Assembly (NCBI RefSeq): GCF_001375515.1
Contig: NZ_CTDX01000015.1
Span: forward strand, 310,001 to 374,000
Source of the DNA: Bacillus kwashiorkori
GTDB lineage: Bacteria; Bacillota; Bacilli; Bacillales; Caldibacillaceae
Length of the DNA stretch: 64,000 nt
Direction of reading: 5' to 3'
Part shown: positions 57,087 through 64,000 of the stretch, in pieces
How positions within the stretch are numbered: position 1 is the first letter of the stretch
How the letters are laid out: each line of letters begins with the position of its first letter
Position numbers and translations under genes: made by a program
Notes under the pieces: generated by a model
What the model saw: only the letters and a program-made list of their open reading frames with translations
What the model was told of the DNA's origin: nothing
Database searches by the model: none

Positions 57087-57732
57087 TGATGACGATGATT
57101 TTCTCTTATTATCAGGAATACAGCATTTTCAATTTTGCAGACGGCAATGGGCGTTAATACACATTGAACAACAATGGGAAGAAAATGTCAAAACCGTCGA
57201 AGGACAACATCTTCATCGCAAGGCAGATAATCCTTTTATTCGAGAAAAAAGGGGAGAAAAGATAGTAATTCGGGCGTTACCTGTAAAGTCGAATGTTTTA
57301 AAGATTACTGGGATTTGTGATGTAGTGGAATTAATAAAAGCCCCTAATGGTATTGAAATAGAAGGTGAAAAAGGAAGGTTTTTGGTTTATCCCATTGAAT
57401 ATAAACGGGGTAAACCAAAAACAGATGATTCGGATATTTTACAATTGGTTGCACAAGTTATCTGTCTTGAAGAAATGTTAGTTTGTAAAATAAATAAAGG
57501 ATATATCTACTACCATGAAGTTAAACATCGGGTTGAGATACAAATAACGGATGAGTATAGAAAAAAGGTTCAATCCCTTGTTATGGAAATGCACGACTAT
57601 TATAAAAAAAGATATACTCCAAAAGTGAAAATTGGAAAATTCTGCAACAACTGTTCCTTGCAAAATATTTGTTTACCTACTTTGATGAGTAAACAAACGG
57701 TGAAAAGTTATATTGATAGGATGATAAAATAA
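57076..57732 (+). CDS. cas4: Cas4, PAM-directed adaptation nuclease
   Basis: Cas4 trims prespacers and helps select and orient those with a PAM, together with Cas1 and Cas2. The 218-residue product has one cysteine early (FQFCRRQWALIHIEQQW), the nuclease core with VYPIEYKRGKP, and the C-terminal CNNCSLQNICLP cysteines that form the iron-sulfur site. ATG 57076 lies inside the end of cas7, giving 11 bases of overlap; the TTG at 57064 is less likely. The stop abuts cas1. Confidence 0.95.
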   Translation: MGYNDDDDFLLLSGIQHFQFCRRQWALIHIEQQWEENVKTVEGQHLHRKADNPFIREKRGEKIVIRALPVKSNVLKITGICDVVELIKAPNGIEIEGEKGRFLVYPIEYKRGKPKTDDSDILQLVAQVICLEEMLVCKINKGYIYYHEVKHRVEIQITDEYRKKVQSLVMEMHDYYKKRYTPKVKIGKFCNNCSLQNICLPTLMSKQTVKSYIDRMIK

Positions 57733-58763
57733 TGAAAAAACTATTAAATACATTATTTATAACCCAACCGGATGTTTATTTATCATTAGAGGGTGACAAT
57801 GTAGTACTTTTGAAAAAACAAGAAACAATTGGGAGACTACCACTTCATAATTTAGAATCGATTGTAGCATTCGGATATTCAGGTGCAAGCCCTGCATTAA
57901 TGGGATACTGTGCAGATCAAAATATATCAATTATCTTTTTAACGATGAATGGTCGTTTTTTAGCTAGGGTAACAGGGAAAAGTAGAGGAAATGTTATTTT
58001 AAGAAAAAAACAATATAAATTATCAGATGATGAAAATGAGTCAGCTAAAATTGCTAAAAATTTCATCTTAGGTAAAATTTTTAATAATAAGTGGATACTT
58101 GAGAGAGCAACAAGAGATTACCCATTAAGGGTTAATATTTCACAATTCAAGGAAATTTCAAAACTACTATCTTCCATTATGGAGGAGGTAAGAATTTGCG
58201 GTGATTTGGAGAGGTTAAGGGGACTAGAAGGACAAGCGGCTACTTTATACAATAAAGTATTCAATCAACTAATACTTCAACAGAAGGATGATTTTCATTT
58301 TTATTCAAGAAATCGAAGACCACCAACTGATAACGTAAATGCAATGCTTTCGTTTGCATATACACTCTTGGCGAATGATACAGCTTCAGCTTTAGAAGCA
58401 GTTGGCTTGGATGCGTATGTCGGTTATTTACATAGAGATCGTCCTGGTCGAGCTTCATTAGCTTTAGACGTAATGGAAGAATTAAGAGGAGTGTATGCAG
58501 ATAGATTTGTATTATCATTAATTAACAAAAGAGTAGTTAATAAGGATGATTTTGTGAAGAAGGAGAATGGAGCTGTAATTATGACAGACGAGGCTAGAAG
58601 GGAGTTTTTAACAGCCTGGCAAGCAAAAAAACAAGAAAAGATTACCCATCCTTACTTAGGTGAAAAAATATCCTGGGGGCTAGTTCCATATGCACAAGCT
58701 TTATTACTAGCTCGCTTTCTTCGATCAGACTTAGACGAGTATCCACCTTTCTTATGGAAGTAG
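57732..58763 (+). CDS. cas1: Cas1, spacer integrase
   Basis: The 343-residue integrase has metal ligands at Glu in LRGLEGQAATLYN, His in DAYVGYLHRDRPGRASLALD and Asp/Glu in LDVMEELR. With Cas2 it inserts spacers at the leader end. It starts at the last base of the cas4 stop and precedes cas2 by eight bases. Sequence type is that of subtype I-C. Confidence 0.98.
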   Translation: MKKLLNTLFITQPDVYLSLEGDNVVLLKKQETIGRLPLHNLESIVAFGYSGASPALMGYCADQNISIIFLTMNGRFLARVTGKSRGNVILRKKQYKLSDDENESAKIAKNFILGKIFNNKWILERATRDYPLRVNISQFKEISKLLSSIMEEVRICGDLERLRGLEGQAATLYNKVFNQLILQQKDDFHFYSRNRRPPTDNVNAMLSFAYTLLANDTASALEAVGLDAYVGYLHRDRPGRASLALDVMEELRGVYADRFVLSLINKRVVNKDDFVKKENGAVIMTDEARREFLTAWQAKKQEKITHPYLGEKISWGLVPYAQALLLARFLRSDLDEYPPFLWK

Positions 58764-58771
58764 GTGACGAG

Positions 58772-59062
58772 ATGTTAGTTTTGATCACATATGATGTTAA
58801 TACAGTTAGTGTCGCCGGACAAAAGAGACTGAGGAAAGTGGCAAAAATTTGTCAAAACTATGGTCAACGCGTTCAAAATTCTGTGTTTGAATGTATAGTA
58901 GACGCTACTCAATTTAGAACATTAAAATTTGAATTGGAAAATATAATTGAAAAAGATAAAGATAGCTTAAGATTTTATAAGCTAGGAAATAACTACAAGA
59001 ATAAGGTGGAACATATTGGTGTAAAGACATCAATTGACATTGAAGGTACTTTGATTATTTAG
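58772..59062 (+). CDS. cas2: Cas2, adaptation complex scaffold
   Basis: This 96-residue ferredoxin-fold protein opens MLVLITYDVNTVSVAGQKRLRKVAKICQNYGQRVQNSVFECIV, the standard start for subtype I-C Cas2; it bridges two Cas1 dimers. ATG 58772 follows TAGGTGACGAG; the frame also extends upstream to 58754 inside cas1. Its stop is overlapped by the hairpin arm GTGCGAAT. Confidence 0.97.
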   Translation: MLVLITYDVNTVSVAGQKRLRKVAKICQNYGQRVQNSVFECIVDATQFRTLKFELENIIEKDKDSLRFYKLGNNYKNKVEHIGVKTSIDIEGTLII

Positions 59063-59231
59063 TGCGAATGTAAAGTGCACATATTTTTCGTGAGAGATTC
59101 GCACCTGTTTTTTTGCTAAAATTATACAAATGTTCCTTTTTGTATATAAGTTTTTGTTTAATGTTCTTTAGTTATCTAAAGAAAATAGCGATTTCTTTGT
59201 AGCTTTAATAAAAATTTTAATGAAAATCGCT
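59062..59231 (+). promoter_or_regulatory. CRISPR leader with hairpin at the cas2 end
   Basis: GTGCGAAT (59062-59069) pairs with ATTCGCAC (59097-59104), followed by CTG and seven Ts, so it may terminate the cas transcript. The AT-rich sequence from 59112 to 59231 is the leader for transcription and spacer insertion; I do not see a convincing -35/-10 pair. Confidence 0.6.
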
Positions 59232-62200
59232 GTCGCATCCTTCACGGGGTGCGAGGATTGAAATTCCTCCTTTGTTTTGGAGAGGAGCCGAAGCCCCTCG
59301 TCGCATCCTTCACGGGGTGCGAGGATTGAAATGTAACGGAAGAAGATGGAAAAATATACGCAGAGTCGCATCCTTCACGGGGTGCGAGGATTGAAATAAA
59401 AATAACTATGCGACTTTAGACCAAATAATCGAGTCGCATCCTTCACGGGGTGCGAGGATTGAAATGGTCAAAACCAAGAAATAGTAGCAGTTGGACGACG
59501 TCGCATCCTTCACGGGGTGCGAGGATTGAAATTTGTAAAAACAGGCGGGAATAAAAAAGGTTTTTTAGTCGCATCCTTCACGGGGTGCGAGGATTGAAAT
59601 TTTTAAACGTTTGTGAATGTGCAATGCCGCTTCGTCGCATCCTTCACGGGGTGCGAGGATTGAAATAATACGCTCTTGCCAGTTATCAAAATTTATATTA
59701 GTCGCATCCTTCACGGGGTGCGAGGATTGAAATATCGAACTCTCTTAAATCAAATTGGCCGCCTAAGTCGCATCCTTCACGGGGTGCGAGGATTGAAATC
59801 GCAGTAAATGTAGCTGATGCACTTGCAGAGCCAAGTCGCATCCTTCACGGGGTGCGAGGATTGAAATATGTAGGGAAAGAAAAGTCAGTTAAAGCACAAA
59901 TGTCGCATCCTTCACGGGGTGCGAGGATTGAAATTACGATAGTCGTACGGCAATAGCCTGTCTCGCGGTGTCGCATCCTTCACGGGGTGCGAGGATTGAA
60001 ATAACATAATTTCTAGCATTTTTGCAGGTGCTTGGTAGTCGCATCCTTCACGGGGTGCGAGGATTGAAATACCAAACATGTGTATATAAACGTATCTACA
60101 CAATGTCGCATCCTTCACGGGGTGCGAGGATTGAAATTATAAGCCAATCGATTTGTTTGATGTCCAATATTGTCGCATCCTTCACGGGGTGCGAGGATTG
60201 AAATACAAATTGAGACACACACAAGCGAGCTATCTATTGTCGCATCCTTCACGGGGTGCGAGGATTGAAATAAAAAAATTATTGGAAATATGGGTTTGTC
60301 AAAATGTCGCATCCTTCACGGGGTGCGAGGATTGAAATATAAAAAGATATATCTATCCAAGCAGAATTAGAAGGTCGCATCCTTCACGGGGTGCGAGGAT
60401 TGAAATAGCTAGTAAATGCCCATAAGTCGTTTGTACCATAGTCGCATCCTTCACGGGGTGCGAGGATTGAAATGTTAAGATAGCCCTCAAATTTTGTGCC
60501 GAATAGGTCGCATCCTTCACGGGGTGCGAGGATTGAAATAGAAATAATGCAACCTAGCAAATAATAAAATTTGTCGCATCCTTCACGGGGTGCGAGGATT
60601 GAAATACATATCGTATAATAACATGGAATTTTTTGCCAATGTCGCATCCTTCACGGGGTGCGAGGATTGAAATAAAAAATCGCTTGTGTCATTTCGAATA
60701 AAATACACGTCGCATCCTTCACGGGGTGCGAGGATTGAAATCTCTGTTGTTGGCAACTCTGCCCTCATGGTTAGTGTCGCATCCTTCACGGGGTGCGAGG
60801 ATTGAAATCCTGAATAGTTGCTCAGCTTGCTTTTTTGTCATTGTCGCATCCTTCACGGGGTGCGAGGATTGAAATAAAACACCCCTTTATATTATCGTTG
60901 CTTGTTATGTCGTCGCATCCTTCACGGGGTGCGAGGATTGAAATTTAATCCTGATAACATCAACGCTTACATAGTCAAAGTCGCATCCTTCACGGGGTGC
61001 GAGGATTGAAATCTCGAATTGCCATATTAAAGATTAAAAACGGTATAGGTCGCATCCTTCACGGGGTGCGAGGATTGAAATGAGTCTGATAACAAAGGTT
61101 TTACTCGGTTTACCGTCGCATCCTTCACGGGGTGCGAGGATTGAAATCGTTCTTTATCCTTGAATATCCCTTTGGCATTACAGTCGCATCCTTCACGGGG
61201 TGCGAGGATTGAAATTTGGGCTTGTGTATGCAAACATGCCCACGTTTGTGTCGCATCCTTCACGGGGTGCGAGGATTGAAATTTTTTTCGGATTTGGTAA
61301 AAATACATAATTTAGGTCGCATCCTTCACGGGGTGCGAGGATTGAAATTTTCCCTACATGAAAGGAAAATGGCTCTTTTATAGTCGCATCCTTCACGGGG
61401 TGCGAGGATTGAAATACCTTTATCACTTTTAAAACTAACATATTGAGCACGTCGCATCCTTCACGGGGTGCGAGGATTGAAATCAAAAAAGAGGGGCTAT
61501 ACATTATCACTTTTTAACGTCGCATCCTTCACGGGGTGCGAGGATTGAAATGGGGCATAAAGGGGTTGTAAAAAGGAAAAGAAAAGGTCGCATCCTTCAC
61601 GGGGTGCGAGGATTGAAATGGTAGCGGGCTTACTTATTCGGAAAGATACTTCTTGTCGCATCCTTCACGGGGTGCGAGGATTGAAATACCATAAAGTAGT
61701 TTTGCTCCATCCGTTAATTCCCGTCGCATCCTTCACGGGGTGCGAGGATTGAAATACATTTTTTGCAGCCTTTACACCATCATACATAGTGTCGCATCCT
61801 TCACGGGGTGCGAGGATTGAAATAAAACGTACGAGAAAGCACAAAAAGAACTAGAAGGTCGCATCCTTCACGGGGTGCGAGGATTGAAATAACTGGTGTA
61901 ACTACTTCGACAAGTGGTTGGACTAGTCGCATCCTTCACGGGGTGCGAGGATTGAAATCCAAAATATGGTACATATGAATATTTTGAAATGGGTCGCATC
62001 CTTCACGGGGTGCGAGGATTGAAATTTTAACATTTTAACGAACTCCCTTTTTCTTTTTTGTCGCATCCTTCACGGGGTGCGAGGATTGAAATCCGCCCAA
62101 CCTAGTCCACCTGCCAATCCAAAAGTGTCGCATCCTTCACGGGGTGCGAGGATTGAAATCTCCAATTCCGAGCCCTGTTTTACCCTCAATTATGTCGCAT

Positions 62201-62802
62201 CCTTCACGGGGTGCGAGGATTGAAATACTTTTACGGCCCTTATACAATCATACATAGTTAGTCGCATCCTTCACGGGGTGCGAGGATTGAAATCAACGTG
62301 CTTTGATTAAGTCTTTTGTCTTTTTGGTCGCATCCTTCACGGGGTGCGAGGATTGAAATTCCCTCCTAATCTAGCGCATAAATGACATTTATCGTCGCAT
62401 CCTTCACGGGGTGCGAGGATTGAAATTGGTTTCCAGTTCACATACAATGGTGTATTAACGTCGCATCCTTCACGGGGTGCGAGGATTGAAATTGAACGCT
62501 TGCGACTTAATGGGCTGTTTTGAGTTGTCGCATCCTTCACGGGGTGCGAGGATTGAAATCTTTTGAGTACGTATGATAATATCTTTGTATAAGTCGTATC
62601 CTTCACGGGGTGCGAGGATTGAAATTATTAGTATAGTTTCGTAGGGGTGAATAAAATAGTCGTATCCTTCATGGGGTACGAGGATTGAAATTATTAGTAT
62701 AGTTTCGTAGGGGTGAATAAAATAGTCGCATCCTTCACGGGGTGCGAGGATTGAAATTTTGACATAGTTGGTCTAACTGAAGATGAAGTAAAGTCGCATC
62801 CT
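59232..62802 (+). CRISPR. Type I-C CRISPR array: 53 complete repeats plus one truncated
   Basis: The 33-base repeat starts GTCGCATCC, continues TTCACGGGGTGCGAGG and ends ATTGAAAT. The first begins at 59232 and the last full one at 62725; a 10-base stub (62793-62802) follows. Spacers are 32-36 bases. The repeat stem TCGCATCC/GGGTGCGA has one wobble. The first 50 repeats are identical by eye; repeats 51 (62593) and 52 (62659) are variants. Spacers 51 and 52 are identical. Nearly all spacers contain an open frame in one direction, as expected for phage or plasmid genes. The 5' end of the array is at the leader, transcribed rightward. Confidence 0.99.
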
Positions 62803-63096
62803 GGTAGTGTCAAAAGTTCTATGAAAAACAGATTAGATGAGGATTTTCTTTCGTAAAGTTGAGGTTAGGACCCGCCATTTACCCTTGACAAACACGCCAA
62901 TGATTTATGTCAGGTGTAACAAGGGTGAAGGGAACAAAATGTAGGCATGACAAACACGCCCCTATGAGACGGGGGTATTAAAAAATTTATTAAAAAAACA
63001 TAAGTTTTTATAATAATGGCGGTGAAATAAGTGGGGAGAAAGATTATAAAAATCCTAACCCAAAAGCTAGTTATTTTCATTCAAAGGGGTGTTGCT
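62803..63096. other. Scar after the array, with 13-base direct repeats
   Basis: The array stops inside a repeat at 62802. The following bases, GGTAGTGTCAAAAGTTC, are unrelated to the array. TGACAAACACGCC occurs at 62886-62898 and 62948-62960. ACCCTTG (62881) and CAAGGGT (62920) can pair. This looks like a remnant of a mobile element or a deletion scar, but no transposase is present. Confidence 0.4.
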
Positions 63097-63462
63097 ATGG
63101 CAAGAAGAGTCGATTTGTTAACGAATGCAGAGCTTACTGAAGTGCGGAAACTTCAAATCAGAATGTTACAATCGAATTCGATCTCAAAAACTAAAATGTA
63201 TGAAAAAGAAATTCGAGATATCGTTAGGGATGCTGAAAAAAGATATTTTGATTTGAAAGATGAACAAGAGCAAGACAATGAAGTGATTAGTCGATTACAG
63301 GGTGTCAGGAGAAAGGGGAAAACAGAAGGGATTCTTGAAGTCGTGCAAGCTTTACTGAATGATGGGATGTCTTTACAACAGGCAGCCAATTATACTCCTT
63401 ATGACGTGAGTGAACTGGAGCTATTATTGAAACAGCATAAAAAACGTGGGCAAATTGTCTAA
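63097..63462 (+). CDS. Hypothetical helical protein, 121 residues
   Basis: Not assigned to a known family. ATG 63097 follows AAAGGGGTG. The N-terminal half is charged and helical (MARRVDLLTNAELTEVRKLQ). The C-terminal RKGKTEGILEVVQALLNDG followed by MSLQQAANYTPYDVSELELLL resembles the tail helices of Rpn/PD-(D/E)XK transposase-like proteins, where KxEGxxEVxxxLLxxGxSxxxxAxxTxLS is common. No nuclease core is visible. It could be a small regulator or a truncated member of that group. Confidence 0.5.
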   Translation: MARRVDLLTNAELTEVRKLQIRMLQSNSISKTKMYEKEIRDIVRDAEKRYFDLKDEQEQDNEVISRLQGVRRKGKTEGILEVVQALLNDGMSLQQAANYTPYDVSELELLLKQHKKRGQIV

Positions 63463-63529
63463 CACCATTGGTAAGTACAGAGTATTGTAGTTCAATAGAA
63501 AGTCAGCGAAATAACCAAATAGGGTGACG

Positions 63530-63790
63530 ATGTTGAAACTCATTGCTTCTAAAGTTATACAAAAACATATAAACAGCTGGGATCCAGAATATTTATTAGC
63601 TGGAGGTGCTCCAGAAGATGAATATGAACGTGAAATTGAAGAGATAGTGGATGCCGTCTTAGATAGTCGGGATGAAATAGAAATCGCAGAAGCTATCAAG
63701 AATATCTTTGATTATTCATTTGGTAGGGATTTTCATTTTGATGAATGTCTTAGTGTGGCCAAAAAGATTTGGAATGAACTTTATGAGTAA
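63530..63790 (+). CDS. DUF1871-like small protein
   Basis: The 86-residue acidic protein has the pattern NSWDPEYLLAGGAPEDEYEREIEEIVDAVLDSRDEIEIAEAIKNIFDYSFG, which fits the DUF1871 (YugE-like) family of small helical proteins of unknown function found in Bacilli. ATG 63530 or TTG 63533 follows AGGGTG. It lies 67 bases after the previous small gene; a link is possible but unproven. Confidence 0.6.
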   Translation: MLKLIASKVIQKHINSWDPEYLLAGGAPEDEYEREIEEIVDAVLDSRDEIEIAEAIKNIFDYSFGRDFHFDECLSVAKKIWNELYE

Positions 63791-63794
63791 TAAA

Positions 63795-63924
63795 AAAGGC
63801 TGGGACAAAACTAAATTGTCTGTTGTTGAAGCCGAGTTATTTTATTAAGAAAAAGTAATAAAAAAGCCTGACTATTACGAAGTACTTAACAAGATTTTCG
63901 TACGATAGTCCGGTTTCCACATAT
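63795..63924. repeat. Repeat-like element with GGCTGGGACAAAAC end
   Basis: The sequence AAAAAAGGCTGGGACAAAAC after the last gene is a common intergenic repeat end in Firmicutes. GACTATTACGAA (63871) faces TTCGTACGATAGTC (63898-63911), an imperfect hairpin. The other end may lie beyond or at about 63924. Confidence 0.4.
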
Positions 63925-64000
63925 AAATAAAATTACTACAATCACAAAAACCTCCAATTTCCCCCTGCTCAAACCTTCTTCATTGACATATTTTTTTTCA

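Noticed and set aside
59168-62606. Many short minus- and plus-strand ORFs that repeat FQSSHPVKDAT or ISILAPREGCD
   Set aside because: They are translations of the CRISPR repeat in different frames, not proteins.
63097-63790. The last two small genes as a toxin-antitoxin pair
   Set aside because: They are 67 bases apart, neither has toxin or DNA-binding motifs, and DUF1871-like proteins are not known to be toxins.

Overview
The window is chromosomal DNA from a motile, low-GC, Gram-positive bacterium of the Bacillaceae. The evidence is gene order that follows the Bacillus comF-flagellin-secA-prfB-ftsEX-ctpB-minJ neighbourhood, AGGAGG-type ribosome sites with many TTG/GTG starts, sigma-D promoters, a prfB gene with a programmed frameshift and a sortase-type cell wall anchor. 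The species cannot be read from the sequence. No rRNA or tRNA gene was seen.

Layout. 1-9.8 kb: end of a DegV-family gene, competence genes comFA and comFC (no comFB), then the late flagellar cluster yvyF-flgM-flgN-flgK-flgL-yviE-fliW-csrA-hag. 9.8-26.4 kb: an accessory block sitting between hag and flaG, which adjoin in B. subtilis. It holds two unknown genes, a decayed protein gene, a decayed restriction-modification pair, a large wall-anchored pullulanase with a LacI-type operator, and an AbgT transporter followed by three M20 amidohydrolases, a regulator and a CynX-type MFS transporter. 26.5-31 kb: flaG-fliD-fliS-fliT under a sigma-D promoter, then hpf. 31-34.2 kb: a gamma-glutamyltransferase-like gene and a split chromate transporter, inserted before secA. 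34.3-47.2 kb: secA, prfB, yvjA, cccB, ftsE-ftsX, an M23 coiled-coil hydrolase, a dense DnaA-box cluster, ctpB and minJ. 47.4-50.8 kb: small membrane, copper and lipoprotein genes.

50.9-62.8 kb is a complete type I-C CRISPR-Cas locus: cas3, then (behind its own promoter) cas5-cas8c-cas7-cas4-cas1-cas2, and an array of 53 full repeats plus a truncated one. Inside cas8c there is a strong ribosome site and an in-frame GTG start that would yield the separate small subunit Cas11c. The far end of the array shows a duplicated spacer, repeats with a compensatory stem change and an abrupt truncation. The final kilobase has two small unknown genes and a repeat-like element.

How parts work together: FlgM holds sigma-D; sigma-D promoters precede flgM, hag and flaG; FliW, CsrA and a perfect CsrA target in the hag leader form the flagellin homeostasis switch; FliS, FliD and FliT export and cap the filament. 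FtsEX probably activates the adjacent M23 hydrolase. The points most worth a second look are the DnaA-box cluster upstream of ctpB, the internal cas11c start, the csrA terminator whose loop carries the hag -35 box, the array-end evolution, and CRISPR spacers that can be read as an integrase active-site motif and as the same phage peptide taken twice.
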